From Penelope pileata (taxonomy: Eukaryota > Chordata > Aves > Galliformes > Cracidae), in contig WBMW01004112.1 in NCBI GenBank assembly GCA_013396635.1, positions 573,205 to 637,204 of the forward strand: a stretch of 64,000 nucleotides of DNA. The letters are read 5' to 3'. Every line of letters starts with the position of its first letter. The first letter of the stretch is position 1. The notes beneath the pieces are model-generated. The model did not search any database, was not told where the DNA came from, and saw only the letters and a list, made by a program, of their open reading frames with translations. Below are positions 10,001-24,330 of this stretch, in pieces. A program made the translations under genes and the position numbers.

Positions 10001-12362
10001 GCTACGTGTAGTTAAAATTGCCATGGAGCGTCACAGTTTTATGCAGTTGGATAGAAATGCATCTAATTTATAAACCTTCTATTTTTAGGGCTCTAAAATG
10101 TCTTGCATGATGGCTGGTGATCTGCTGCTTTTGCAAATACAGAAGTTTTACTTCAGTAAAGGTAGGTCTGGCGGAGTGTTGTCATACACCAGAACTGTCT
10201 CTTCCAGTGTGCTTGCAGCTAGAATTACTGTTAGTGAAAAAATGACATGGCTCTGGACCTCAAAACAATGCATGTTTGTGTCATATGTGCCTATCTGTGA
10301 AAATACACATGCAGCCCTGTGTCCATTTAGAGCTGCATTGGCTTAAAGTGTCCATTAGCCACAAACATGTCTGCTTGTAGAGAAAATGACACAGTTCCTG
10401 AAACCGTCACATTGGGTATTAGGGTGAAATAGTGGAGTTTTTAGTGGTGTGTTATTGTCATTGTGATTAATATTATTTAATCAAACTATATTGTCGAAAT
10501 TTACCCATCACTACAAGAAGCATATTTGCTGGATGGATACTTTTGCTAAACTTTAATTAGTGTGGTGTTCAGCTACAAACTGGAAACATGCAGTGGGTCT
10601 GTATCTGTGGGATCACAACGTTTTTGAACGCCTATGTAGTCACGTAAAAGCTCTGAAGAAAGAAGATGGAGACAACTTCAGTCACTGTACAGAAAAAACA
10701 AGTTATCTGTCTCTGAGGAAACAGCTTATAATTTAAGTGTCTCAGCACAAATAGAGAAGGGATTAGAGGTATGCGATATATATAATTGTACAATTTATTT
10801 TGAATCTCAATGTTTGCATGCCTAACTGTAAACCACTGAACACACGATGTTATGTATACTATGAGTTGCAAATATTCTTGAGAAAAGCTGCTAAAATTAT
10901 GACATCTCAGTTGAGTCATTAAACTAAGTTACAGATAATACCACATTGATAAATACAGGCTCAACTCTGATGTTAAAACTCAATTTATGTCATATGACTT
11001 TTGGGACATTTTCATAAATAGCTCTTTTCCACATTCTGTTATTAGTTTTAGCTGTACTATTTATTTATTTATTACCTGGTCTGTTTGGTATAAGACATAT
11101 TGATAGTGCTTTACTCATTTAGACTAAGACAATATGTCTCCATCATAGATGTTTCTTCTCCTTATTTCAGAAGTAAAATCTGTTGTTATTGCAGTAAGAA
11201 ATAGCAGAAATTAGAAAAAAAGCCTGTAGCTACGTCTTAGCTACACATTTCCTACTTAGGATACATTCAGTTTTGCTTTCTTCTTTATCCCATGTCTTGC
11301 CCCAGTATCGTGATCTACATGTAAAATTGGCTGTCAGCTTTTATTCCCTATGCTACAGCAGAGCTTGAAAGGATTTCTCTTCAGTCTTTCTGGACCTCAA
11401 GGAACTTTCTCCAGCCCATCACTTAATATTCTCCCTTCTGGCATTCAGTAGCACTTCTGTTATTTCCTCAAAGAAGGATTGACCTCTGTATGAACCAACT
11501 GGATTCCTCCATAAAAAAGGTATATTGGTTTGCCATTTCAAATTCAGAGTAGTTGATTATAAGAAAGTAGACAGCAAGCTAAATTCCGCAACTGTGTTTA
11601 TCAAGTACGATGAACATGCTTCAAAGTGAAGTGGCTGGTGATGAAAAGGCATAGCTTATGAGACAGCTACATATTTCAAGCTGAAGTACTTGAGGAAAGA
11701 AACCTTTTTTTTTCCGTTTAGTCTTAAATGAAATGATGCATTAGAAGGAAATGTGAAGCAAGTATGGCTATTCATAAATGCACAAAGACATTTTGTATGA
11801 GATATTATCAAGATTAGCCATCTCTCCATGACTGCATTTAGTTTTCAAATATATCTTAGCTTTACAAATGATTTAAAAAGTTTAAAATGTTTAAATTAAA
11901 AGCATGATTATTTTGTATCATCATTTTACTGCAGTTTGTACCAAAATATAGTGCTGTAATAAATATTTACTGTCTAGTAAACAAACCTGGTAAATAGAAG
12001 TGCTACCTTGTGCACACATAAACATAGATATAATAAAGAATGTGTGTAGGGATCTGGGATTCATCTGAAACACGTGTTCTAGAATCTATTTGAAATCCTT
12101 CCTAAGCAAGTACATTCCAAGAAATAGATGTGTTAGATCAATCCGCAGAAGATATCTAATTAGAGATGTTGCAATTCAGCTCTCCCAGCCATTTGACGAA
12201 TCTCCCTCATTCTTTGCAGCATTTAGAGCATTTTTGCTAGTCTGGGTAGTGTTCTCTCGTTTGGTTCTCTCTCTAGGGTGCTCTGCTTTGCAAAATCCTA
12301 ATCCACAGACTTTATGTAATCTCAGATTTCCTTTACCCTAAAGCTATGTCTGCTCAGTCTTC

Positions 12363-12393
12363 GGCAGACAGAACTAAACTTGTTCTGTCTGCC
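12363..12393. repeat. Perfect 12-bp inverted repeat with 7-nt loop
   Basis: Left arm 12363-12374 (ggcagacagaac) and right arm 12382-12393 (gttctgtctgcc) are exact reverse complements. The flanks do not extend the stem, so it is short for a microRNA precursor. Confidence 0.9.
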
Positions 12394-14736
12394 AGTTGTG
12401 ATCCAGCTCTGAGCTCGAAGTCAGCCTCTCAGCAAGACTTACTAACTTGGGCATACCACTGTACTCGCAGCGGTTTCCAGTTCAGAGCTGGCTGGCATCC
12501 AGCTGAGTAGAAGCATAGGCAGAAGGACTCGGTTTGTCAGCAGAAGACTATATGGATGTGCTCCAAACGCACTGCAGCACTTTCTTCTCCCACGTGTTTT
12601 TGGAGTACAGACTATCTTTTGCTTTGTCTCAAAAGTGGAACCAGCCTTCACTGACCTGTAAGATCACTGCTTGCCACGGTGCTCTTTCTTAGCACAAACA
12701 CAGCACTTTTCAGAATGGCAGTGTTGTGGTGGATATTTTGGACATTCAGGAGCACAACTGAAGTATGCATAAAGCATGCAGATTTCATATCCAACTGTAA
12801 AACAAATTACTCACGGCTACTACAGTCTGAGAAGTGCATTTTAGAACATATGTCCTATGTGCATGTCAATGTCTCTGTTCCCTCATTTTCCAAAGCATTT
12901 TTTGGGCTTAGCCTGACTTTTGTTTACTAGTGAGTAATTCTCTCTCTCTGAAGCAAGTCAGTAAGCCAATTATTTTTCCTTTCTTCAAAAAAATTCTTTC
13001 TCCCTACTGGCCTTGATATTTGTTTGTGATTCTATTGTCTCTCTAGTTCACAAGGACCCTTGCATCACCCATTTCTGGTTTTGCCATGGCTGATTTTTTG
13101 CAGTGTATTTTTTGCATCCCTGCTCTACTGACATGAAGAATATTTGGGCAAATCTGAGCAGTTTGTTCCACTTTGAACATAAAGACAAGACTCAGTCACT
13201 CGGTGAGGTAGAGCTACGGAAAGCACAGCAAGGTATAGGGACAATTAATTCTTCAGCCTGTTCTGTAGTCTCCAGAAAAGACATTGACCTGGCCCCATTA
13301 CTGACCCTAACCATCCTTCTGTAACTGAGTCCAAAAAAAGGTAGATGGCTCAGCAACTCTTAAAACTTTTCAGCTGCAGTATTTTGAAGTACCATCAATA
13401 GAAGGACAGTGTGTATTTTTTTTAACTCTGTATCTGTGTATTAAAAAATGTCATTTGTGCTTTCTGATCTTTTTCAGAACATTACAGTTCCTGTCATGAA
13501 TGAAGACTCGCACACATTCAAACAAAGGCTGTGTTTGAAGTTTTTGCATGCTAGTTTTGTAGTGGTAATTACTAGGAGAAACGAGTAACTAATTATTTAA
13601 CTCAGGTAGGTGCCCAGACTGGTTATCTGTTATGGCAGAAAAATACATTTATGTCTGAAAAAATAATTGTCTTCAGATTCTACTCCCTGGAAATTTTATA
13701 CCTGAGTAGGAGTCAGGCCAGCAGTCAGTTGTGAGTGGCAGTGAAATTTTCTTCCTTTGGCACTCTGCTGCAAAGCAGAGTCCAATTGGTTCTCATTTTT
13801 CCCTTTTGTTTGAGTCTGAAGGTTGTCTGATTTATTTCAAACTATTTTTGTTTGCCTCAAATAGAGGTCTGAAAATGGGAAAAGTCTCCCACATCTCTCT
13901 CCATAGGAAGGGAAATAAATTCCTATGTTCCTTTCCTTTATAGTTCCAGGGCCTATTCCACCACTACACAATTAACTAATGTAATGAATCTCAGCATCTT
14001 TGAATCAAGATGACCGAAGTCTGAGGTGTCCTTTGTGAAAGCTGAAGTGTGACACTGGAGTGCTGCCAATAAATTGAAACATAGATTTATGCTAAGCTGG
14101 AATTCTTTCAAGCTAAAGCATTTTAAAAAGCTGGAAAATAGATGCTGGTGTCCCTAGAGTAAAGTCTGCAAAATATATTCCATAACTACAGAGCCATTAC
14201 TGTAGCTTCCCACTGACTTGAAGACACACAGGAACTGGTGCGCTCATAAACAGAACCATTTTTACAGTCACTTTTCTGACTATAACAATAATATAAGATC
14301 TACTGTATAAAAATGCGCTGGGAAGTTAATTTTTCATTGACATGAAGTTTAGTAACTAAAATATTTCTCATATAAATATACACATGTAAAATAAACAGAC
14401 AGACTAACAGACCCCAGCAGCATATTACTAATTTTTGTACAAAAATGTATACACATGTACATTAAGTGCATTAAAATGCCATAAGAAGTATCTTGGGAAT
14501 GGAAAAAGAAAAAAGACATTGTAGTCAGATGACTAAATGAATAAGACAATTATGTTGCTGTCTGCAAAAAGAGATCTTTCACATAGTGTATTTTTCTTCT
14601 TGGTGAATTTCATCTTGAAGAGCAGTTGCAGATTCAGTTCTGTTGCTTTTTTGTTTGTGAGATTTGCTTGTGTTTTTTTGTTGTTGTTATTTGTTTAAAT
14701 ATTGCGTGGATTTGTTATGAGGGGTCCAAGTTTTGA

Positions 14737-14790
14737 CACAAAACAAAACAAAACAAAAACAACCAAAAACAACAAGAACAACAACAAAAA
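14737..14790. repeat. A-rich (CAAAA/CAA)n simple repeat
   Basis: A run of CAAAA units passing into CAA units on the plus strand. Confidence 0.85.
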
Positions 14791-16421
14791 GTACACCCCA
14801 CACTTTCTTCTCTCACTAAGAGAACAGGAGAACAGGGCTGTTTGCCTTTATTTGTCAAGAAAGCCTCGCCATGCAGAACAAATATTTGGTTTGGTTAAGC
14901 TACAATGACTGCAAAGAGAATAAGGAAGCATAGTCTGGAATAAAATGATAGCTTTACCCTAAGGTAAATTTGGAGGCAGATATGCCTTGAAATGAGGGTG
15001 AAAATCACCAAGAAAACTTTTCTGCACTGTTTTTATTTCACTTAATACTGTAAGGCTAGGAAGAACCTTGCCAGTAGTAATTTTCTACCAAGCTACGTGC
15101 CATGCAAATGCACATCTAGTGCATGGGATTTTGATCCAAAAGCTCTTACAGTCACCAAATTATAATTGCTGGTATGCAGACTTAGTTGTGATGATCCTTT
15201 CTGCTTACAAGACAACTTAGAAGATTAAAATAAAAAAGAATCAGGTACTAGAACTTACTTTTTCTCTTAAAAAGCAGGAATGTTTTAAATTAATGCTTTT
15301 TAACATTTAAATTAACTGATACCTCCTGAAATAAGTGTAATGTGATAGAATGTTACAAATTCAGTAATACCATGTTAGTCTGAAGTTAGAGTATCATAAC
15401 CACTGACAGTCAAAGTTCTGCTTTATCTAAGGGGTTTTCTGTTTGTTTAGCTTCAGTCCGAAAATAAAGAATCCAGGTTAGGTGACTTCTTCCTTTCTCA
15501 AATGCAGTTATCAGGTAGAAATAGGACTAAGCAAAAGAAGAGGAGAGTCATTCCATGTAACTGCATGCTATCAGATGCAAAACCTGGTACAGTTTTCTGT
15601 CACTGTGTAGATGTGAGATGTACAGATGTTCTACTAGATGCTACAACATCTGTTAGAAAAGACATTAGACCCAAATAATAGAAGTGAACTCCAGACATTC
15701 ATTGCTTGTATTGTCTTCTCTTTCAGGTTAAGGTGAAGTTCGTAAGTGATCAGTGACTTCATTGGATCAGGCAGAGCTTCTGTGTGACTAGGAGGAAGAA
15801 GTTTACCCTCAGGTAAAATAGTTTTCATCTTTTTCTTTGTTTTATATTGTATCTCTAAAGCACTTTCAGAGTATTTGCTAATTTAAGTCACTAGAAATTG
15901 GTTTTGCTTCTCTGCAACCAGTTCTCTTTTTCAGAATTCCTATTTTCGATGATAGCAGTTTTGACATAACTTAATTGTAGAATAATTACTTTAATACTCT
16001 ATTTACTGGATGTGGCAAGAAGCATTAAAATGTAACACAAATGAAATTTGTTTAAGACAGGTGTTGTATCTTATCATCTTGAATATTTCAGTCAAAAGAG
16101 TCACAGTGAGGTAAGTTTTGATCTGTTGGTGGTAGCTAGCCTGCTGGTTTGAAGTGTCCTGTTTTGAAGTGATTGCTTCTCAAGGACTCACATTACTTTT
16201 CCACTGCACACGTAACTGGATGGAAAAAAAAAGGAGCTGCTGTTGGCAGACTGGCAAGGTCTTGTGAGATCTGGAGACAAGATGTCATCAGTGTACTGTG
16301 TGATACATGTGTCTGCGTTTTCCCCACCAGCCAGCCTAGGTTAGAGAAATGATAACGAATGTGGTAACAAAAGAAATAGATACCCACCCTTATTTACTGA
16401 GTCCAGCAACTAGAGCTGAAA

Positions 16422-16447
16422 CGTACTCTGTATGCACACAGAGTACG
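16422..16447. repeat. Perfect 10-bp inverted repeat with 6-nt loop
   Basis: Arms cgtactctgt (16422-16431) and acagagtacg (16438-16447). Confidence 0.9.
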
Positions 16448-19350
16448 AGCCATATTGTATTGTATTTCACCTGCTTTCACATGAGTGTCCTGCAGGTTCA
16501 GGAGACCCTTTTCCAACATTTTTCCAGTTTTTTTTAAGATTATTCCCATAGTCAAACAATATTGTGATACTTGGAAAAACATACTTGAGAGGATCCATTA
16601 GAAAACAGAAAATAAAAGCAGGTTGCTTTGAAGATAAGCCTGCGGTGCAGACCAATATAAACACAAATCCAGATGTTTCAGCAAGTTAATGTGAAGAAAA
16701 ACTCTATAGTCTTTATTTACACTTTATAGCAAATATTTTACTAGGAGGAAGCAAAGAATGTTGACATTTCACCACTTAGACCCCAGTCAGAACAATGTCT
16801 TCAGTACAAAAATGTCAACATTCATTGCAACGTTTCTTTCACATCAGTGTGCTAGGACACACATCTGGCATCTTTCTTTCTCTCTCTTTTTTTTATTGTT
16901 CGTTTTTTTTTCCTGCTAGCTATTATAGACATGAAAATTGGAAAGAAAGATAATTCTCACTTCTGTCTGTCAGCCATCTGTGTCCAGCTTTCTGTTCACC
17001 TATTTGGAAAAAATAAGATAAAGGAAAAAGAACCCACCAGAAAAGACAAAAGATAAGACAGTCTAGACTCAGGTGCATAGATTATGTGCAGAACTCCACA
17101 TTATCTGTAATTAATAATCCTTACTATCCATGTAGACTATAGGTTTTCTTATAATAATCTGTATTTCTCCTTACAATTTGTAATTCTTATATGGAATCTA
17201 ATTATTATAGATGGACACACATCAGGAAATAGACTGATCTGTACGGTTCAAAACTATAAGAGAAAGCTTTGATTTTGGCTCAGTTCTGTGTCAAACTCAC
17301 ACAAAACAACCACTCATCTTTCCAGGGACATCTGGTAGCGTATTCAGTCTGTTTTCCCTACCCAAACCTTTTCTGTTTTGAAGAGCATGTGGCTTTCTTG
17401 CCTTGTTCTTTTTCTACAGTGGCAAACTCAAAAGTTTCCAGTACTGCTTCAGGAGTAGATTTTGCCTCCTGGCTTGAAGGAGAAGAAGGAAGAGGAACTT
17501 CTTGATTCTCTATGAGCAGGGAAAATGAAGATGTGAGGCTTGGTCTCTATGTCCAGTTTATTGTTATGTATTTATTGTCTGTATTTTCCCTGATAACATG
17601 CTGAAGAACCTGTTACTAACATCTGTGTTTCCGAAATTTCACTATTCCATCTGCAAACAAAAGTTGAAACAGCCCCCAAGAGTCCATTATTGTGCAGGTA
17701 TAAATTCTTTTGCGTTGGTCTAGAGGACTCACTCCTTTTTTAGCTGTGAGAAATTTCCAGGAAAGAAAAAGAAATCCCACCATGATGTTTTAAGCTTATT
17801 TCTGGCATACTAGAAACAGAAAATGTTATGAGAATGATCTACGTACATTTCTCTCCTTCAGTTAGGATTTGTTTTGCTTTGCAAGTGTTTGATTTGGATT
17901 TAAAAAAAAAAAAAAAGAACAGTCATACACAGAATTTCTGTGTGAACTAGTGAAAAAAAAGTACCTCATGTAAAAAAGCTAAATACTTAAAATGAAACTC
18001 TACAACTTTCTACAGAAGTTAGTGTCTTGATTTAAGGTTTCTGACTTGGCCTAGAGCATATCCCATGAGTGCTGAGTACTAAAATCAGACAGTTACTCTC
18101 CTGCAAAAAAAATTAAATAGTTACATTTTCCTTTAAATAGAAACTGTCTGGATGGTTAGGGAGAATGTATCCCATCTGGTCCACAACTCAGGGAAGTGGA
18201 GATGTAATGTTTAGTGCCATATTGTGCAATTGCAGAATCATAGGTTACTAGAGCTACATTAAAATGTAATTATGCAGTGTTTAGCTGTTTTCAAGGTAAA
18301 GTAAGTTTAAGTAAAAGTATAAGTAAAATAGAAGTAAAAATAATCTGAATTATGTATAGTGAAATCCCACTGTACTACACACTTCGTAAGGAAAACATAA
18401 GTTGTAATGGGCTTTGTGAATCAGTTACAGCGTCAACAGAAATACTGCTGCCGTTTACCTACTGACACAGCACAGACAAAAAAAAGTTAGTGTTTAAAAT
18501 TTTACAAGCACATAAGTCAACAAGCCCAATCAAATCAATATCCCTTCTACCAAAAATACTGATAGCATACAGTCACCACTGTTACGGTCCGTGAACTTCC
18601 TTTAGCAGCCTCTAACCTCTCTTTTACAGCAATCATTTTGTTAGAAGTCCGTAAGGAAGAGGATTGATGATTTTTTTTCATTTTAAACCTGCAATGCCAT
18701 GCATGTTGATTTTCATCTTTTCACCAGCACTGCAAATGGTTTCAAGATATAGTGTAAACGTGATGCAATTTTGGCAAAACTCAGAACAGCGTGAAACTGT
18801 TAGTCAGGTTGTTCTAATACTAGGATAAAATGTGTATCATTTCTTATGCTTTTTCAAAAGTTGACTCAAAAGTGGCAGCACAGAACGGTGCCTTCATGCC
18901 TATGTTTTGTTATGCACACTAATATTGGTCCAAGATTGAAAGAAATTGGTGCAGCATACAATTGCCAGTCGGCATTCACGCTGCAGTTCAAAATAAACAT
19001 TAGTACTGAAAAGAACATAGTTTCTATAAATTGCATTTACACACAGAATGATATTTTTTTTAATGGCCTGAATTTAATGCAGTTTCCTTTAAAAGCACTT
19101 TCTAAGGAACTTTGTTACTTTCATTTGTGAGTGACAAACATATCACAGATGATTTAGAGGAAAATGTCTTACACTGCAAGTTATTTTAAATTATGATTGC
19201 AAATATGCACAGAAGGAACCTTTGATTACCTGTAATGGGAGAATGTAGGTTTTGTTTACATATCTGGAGAGCATTTACTAGCTTACACTCAAATTAAATA
19301 GAACATGCAGATTCTCTGAGGACACAGAAGGAAGAAACCAGGCATGGAAA

Positions 19351-19632
19351 GATCATAGAATCATAGAATCACAAAATGGTTTGGGTTGGAGGGGGTCTTA
19401 AAGCCCACCCAGCTGCAACCGTTTTGCTGTGGGCAGGGCTGCCCCCCACCAGCTCAGGCTGCCCAGGGCCCATCCAACCTGGCCTTGAGCACCTCCAGGG
19501 GTGGAGCACCCACAGCTCTCTGGGCAGCTGTGCCAATGCCTCACCACCCTCTGAGTAAAGAATATTTTTCTAACATCTAATCTAAATATCCCCTTTTTAG
19601 TTTTAAATCATTCCTCCCTGTCCTATCACTGT
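19351..19632 (-). mobile_element. CR1 LINE 3'-end fragment
   Basis: The reverse-oriented CR1 tail starts with the octamer repeat (atcatagaatcatagaatca), then 'ggtttgggttggagg', 'ggctgcccagggcccatcca' and 'tcctccctgtcctatcactg'. 5'-truncated; about 280 bp of the 3' end remain. Confidence 0.92.
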
Positions 19633-21600
19633 CAGAGTGAAATCACTGTAGGTAATTCTTAAAATGTATCCCACCAGCATCACACTGAAATAAATTAAGC
19701 TGTCTCCAAGTCCTCTCACTCATCAAAATATGTTTGTCTGTATGGTTGCCACAACATCCACTGTACAGAAGTACATTGATTCAATTTGACATCAGTGAGG
19801 ACTGTCCTGCTCAGCAATTCTACTACCACATAATTTGAAAATGTCACAGGCACATTTTAAAAGGTTGTATTATGTATTATCAGAGAAAAAGTCATGAAAG
19901 CTACTAAATTTGACCACAAGCCATAGAGTTCCATGAAGAGAGCCCGGAGCGCATGTAGTCCAGCAACAAATGGGACATTGCAACATGCTTGTCAAGTGAT
20001 TATTTCCAAAAATCTCACTGGAGTCATTAAAATTGCTCAATCAAACTGAAGTGGATTTGCCTGTTTGCTATTGTTAAAGAAAAAAGGAAAAAAAAAAAAC
20101 ACACACATAAAAAAATGACAAGACAAAATAGCCTTAAACTATCAGGATTTTTGCCTATATAGAGAAGCATTGAATTGTGCATGATGAAGCCCTGTATCAG
20201 CTGATGAGCTGATAAGTTGTACCTAAAGACACTGTATTTCCCAGCTAATTTAGAGTGAAGAGCTAAGAATACACCACAGGAGAAAGATGTCCTTTTAGGC
20301 TGCCCTAATTTGGAAGTCTCAGACTGTTTCCTTCCATCTTACACATTTCTTAGTGTATATTTGGAGGAAGTTCTTTACATTTCTTTATTCTTTGGACAAG
20401 AAGGAGGAAGATGCTCAAAGCTGCGCATGGCTTATTCTTTCCTCACGCAGCAGCCATCTAAATATGATCAGGATGTTCATTAGACTGACCTCCTTCTGTT
20501 TGGTTCCATTTTTCTGACTTCTTCTCTTTTTTCTCTTCCTTTCTTCCTTTCCCATATTGCCTCTGGTCATCACAACTGCGAGAGAGTCAGAAAGTTTTCA
20601 GGGCTTTTTTTCAAGCTTTTTGATATTTTTCTGTCTCATTGCTAATGTTTACAAGATATTTTGTATTTGCAAGGTTTTACTAAGGTCTTGGCATATTTGG
20701 CATATCTACTCAAGGACCTGCTTCTAACCTCTAGCTTTGCATACCTTATCTTTTCAAAGAAATCAACGGCAAGTATCCAGTACGTCAGTATGAAAGTGAT
20801 TTTTCTATAATTAAATAAGCACTGAACTTAATGTAAAAATGCTTTTAATCCTGATCTGTGTATCTGTAGGTTACATAAAGCAAAACAAAATAACATCAGA
20901 AGTTCTAGAAGTATAGAATAAAACCTCACTCACTTCTGCAACTCTAGGTAGCTGCATTTAAAATTTCGTAATTCATATAACTATAAGCCTGCTTATCATT
21001 TTCTGACTGTCTAAATACAGCACAATCTATCACACACCAGTAAAGAATAGGACAGATTTTGTAGCTATGTTTTTCTTCTGAATTAGGGAACCCGTTAATC
21101 TGTAGATATGCTGGTTTTAATCTCTAGAATTACTTGGTAAATTCAGGTGTGCCCTCCTGAAAAACAAATCTAGTAAATTTCTGCCTCTGTTCTTGATTGT
21201 GAAGCCTACGTCAGATCACAGAAAGAGAGACAATATTTGATCTCTGTGGAAAGATTTTTGATAGTTTTGTGAAGAATTCACAGCTTTCTGCTGGATGACA
21301 TTTTATTGACATGTGCCCTAAATTAGTTTCTTCAATATTTACTGATTACTGTCAACAGATCTTACTAGAAGAAAGACTACAGAGATCCTTTATTTGCCAT
21401 TGCCTGAATTACAAATACTCTCGATCAGAAATAGGTACTGCAATACTTAAGCCAGACAGACACTCCATCAATGACCATTGTGCTCCGTGTGTTTATGTTT
21501 TCATTGAACAGACTGACTTGGAGAAAGAACTCATGTGAACCTTCACCTCAGAATGCAAATAAAACACAAATTTCTTAGGCTGCTTCAACGTGTAATAATC
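19633..21600. other. Intergenic stretch, nothing recognised
   Basis: AT-rich, with short open frames only. No exon, transposon or RNA gene is recognised. Confidence 0.65.
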
Positions 21601-21898
21601 TTTTTTCTTTTTTTTTTCCTTTTTTATTCTTCTCTTTTCCTTTTTTCTTTTTCTCTTTCTTTTTCCCTTTTCCTTTCTCTTTTCCTTTTTCTTTTTCTCT
21701 TTCTCTTTCTCTTTCTCTTTCTTTTTCTTTTTCTTTTTCTTTTTCTTTTTCTTTTTCTTTTTCTTTTTCTTTTTCTTTTTCTTTTTCTTTTTCTTTCTTT
21801 TTCTTTTTCTTTTTCTTTTTCTTTTTCTTTTTCTTTTTCTTTTTCTTTTTCTTTTTCTTTTTCTTTTTTCACTCCTCTTTCTTCTTTTTCTCTCTCTG
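21601..21898. repeat. Long polypyrimidine tract, (CTTTTT)n-rich
   Basis: Plus-strand pyrimidine-only sequence from 21627 to 21870 (244 nt with no purine), continuing with few interruptions to 21898. Mainly CTTTTT and CTCTTT units. It opens artefactual frames of about 190 codons on both strands (Lys/Glu/Arg-rich on minus, Phe/Leu/Ser-rich on plus), which I do not treat as genes. Confidence 0.95.
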
Positions 21899-24330
21899 CT
21901 TCCTGGTTTTGGCCACAGGAAGAAGCTGAAATGAACTGCAAGAAAAGCTATCTCCTCCAAACCAAACTGGTTTGGATAAGTGACTTCTGGAATCATCCAA
22001 TAGCATTTCCCAGACTTTTGATGTTTACCCAAATGTACACACCCACTTTTCATGCCCTGAGCCACAAACATGACAATGTCGCCTCTGTCCTTACAACTCT
22101 TTAAAGTTTCTTGCTTTCTTTTAATCCATTATCTCAGTCCTCTCCAATGAAAGAACCTCCCCCTTCCTTCTTTTTTTTATTCAGTTTCTTTAAAATTCCT
22201 TGAATCAATAAAAGTTGCAGTTATTTTCCATATCCCCTCTGGACAAGTGAAAAATAAAGGAAGAAAAAGATCTTTCTGAAATGTTTATCCCACTTGATCC
22301 TTTCGCTCTCCTAGGAACAATCTTTTATCTTGGTAACAAAAGGATGATGATTTATACAGTCTTAAGTTAATTGTAGAGGGCTTTTTTGTACTTTTCACTG
22401 TTCTTTCCTTGCCATTGTCTCTGGAAAAACACTAGCTATTCCCTCTAATGCTTGTCAAGAACTACATCATTCCAGAGGTGTCTTAAGGTCTACAGGGCCC
22501 ATAGTATAGGCCCTAGTTTTGAAAAGTTCTTTTTGTGTGATTTACACATAAGTCCACAATGTTTAATCATTGTAGTCTCTAAATGGGTTCGTCTCTGATC
22601 CAGTTTCTGCTACTTCCTTTTCTCTCTTTCCTCTATCTTTTTTCCTGTCCTTTGTTTTTGAGTGTCTGGTCTTCTTAATCTTTTTCCCCTTCTTTTTCCA
22701 AGCACTTCAGTGATGGAAACATTTCCCAACTTTTATTCTTCTAAAAGAGATTGAGGAACAGTCTGTGCAAATTGCAGTCTGTTTCACACTGGGAGTGGAG
22801 CAACACCACCCCAGGCAGAGCTCCAGGAAGGACTGAAGCCACCAAATGCGTGAGAACTTCTCAAAGTGCAGGGAGCCAAGGGTATTCACCTCTGCAGGCC
22901 ATGCCTACGCTCAGCAATGGATGTTCTTATGGAAAGTAGCACAACAGATGCTTCTTTGCTGGAAACTAGAGATATTGGAACGAGCACTTGATGGATTCTC
23001 CTGTGGCTTGTAAGTATAGACCTGAATCCCACCAGTGCAAAACTGCATCAACTCCAGCAGAGTGTTATAATGTCTCGTGCTTCAATAAGGTACAGTTTCT
23101 TTCAACTGTCCAGAATGTAGTGAGGAAGGACTGTTTTCCAGCCTGTTTTAAGGATGTACATCGTACACACCTTTGTCATACAGCCAAGCTGCAAAGAAAT
23201 AGGTGTCCATTTCCTAATTTGTCAATACCTTCAACTTGCTTTTGGGTTGTGAAATTTACCCACCAGCTGAGGTGGATCTCAGTACTCTGTCTCCATCACC
23301 ATCATCAGATGCATATAAAGCGTTCATGGAAAAGTTTGTGTAAGTACATTTGTTCAAGTTGCAGACAGTGGTTCCTGTCTCAAAATTCTTTTCTTCTCTT
23401 CTTAGTCATCTTGGCTTAGCCATAAACTATACTATGTAACTGGTCTCATTTTCCTACACTGTGGTTTTAGAGACACAAATACATCATTTTGCCTTTTGCC
23501 AACCTAAAAATATTCAACGTATACAGTCCTAGAAAAAGGCAGAAGTGCAGCAATACAGTTGTTCTCCCATGTAGCTATCAGCAGCTCAGATCAAGAACTT
23601 TATAAATCCATGACCTGCGCAGTAAGTATGGGTAGTCTGTACAGGGCTTTGTTTGCTGTTGTGTGTCGAGATAGATACAGATAGAGCACTTCCTCTTCCT
23701 TCACCACAAAAGTCCCTTGAAAAAGAATTTCTGAAAAAAAAAAAAAAAAAAAGCTTCTAGAAACTTGTTCTTAAACATAAAAAAGGCTGTTTTTTTTTTT
23801 TCTTTGTGGAAGGGAAATTGAAGGATCATGGCATCCTGAAGGTTAGGACAGCTAAACCAGACTAATCTCCACACCAGTCCTGCTGGCAACACCTTCAGTA
23901 GTTCCAGCAGCCAAACATGGAGCCAGCCAGCAGCACAAAGAAATCCAGCCAGGAAGACAGCTACAGTCCCACATATCGATGCTGGAAAAAACGCATTCCA
24001 GAGCTTGGCGTCTGTGCTCTGATGCTTGCCAAGCACACCCTAGGAGTGGCCACACATGCTCTGGCTTTCACAGCAGAGGAACAGAATGAAAACAGGGGAG
24101 CTGTGTCAGCCACAGTGTGAGTGGTACTGAACACTGTGCCGTGGCCCATTTCTTTCTTCTACAAAACGGGAGATTTTCCTGAGGAGTCAGAGAGAGGGAG
24201 CACATATTTTCCCTAATGTACAGGCGGCACTTTTTTTTTCCATTTAAATCCAGGACTCTGAGATATTTGTTTCAGTTCTGCTAAAACTGTTCTGTCTGAT
24301 TATTATAGGATGTTACATATATATGTGTAT
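21899..24330. other. Intergenic stretch, no gene recognised
   Basis: Contains a 19-A run at 23734-23752 and several 60-143-codon frames (for example 22988-23419 plus) with no recognisable domain. No splice-bounded exon was convincing. Confidence 0.6.

Larger units (their letters stand above)
7036..19350. other. Intergenic stretch, no gene recognised
   Basis: 12 kb of AT-rich sequence. Open frames are short (up to about 175 codons at 6999-7526) and none resembles a known protein or has convincing splice context. Only simple repeats and two perfect inverted repeats (listed separately) stand out. Confidence 0.7.

Noticed and set aside
12363..12393. MicroRNA precursor
   Set aside because: The stem is only 12 bp and does not extend into the flanks, too short for a canonical Drosha/Dicer substrate.
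21493..22104. Open frames of 189-192 codons on both strands (Lys/Glu/Arg-rich and Phe/Leu-rich)
   Set aside because: They are products of the CTTTTT repeat tract; there is no codon structure or conserved domain.
22988..23419. 143-codon plus-strand frame considered as a host exon
   Set aside because: No recognisable domain and no convincing acceptor and donor pair; the composition fits chance openness.
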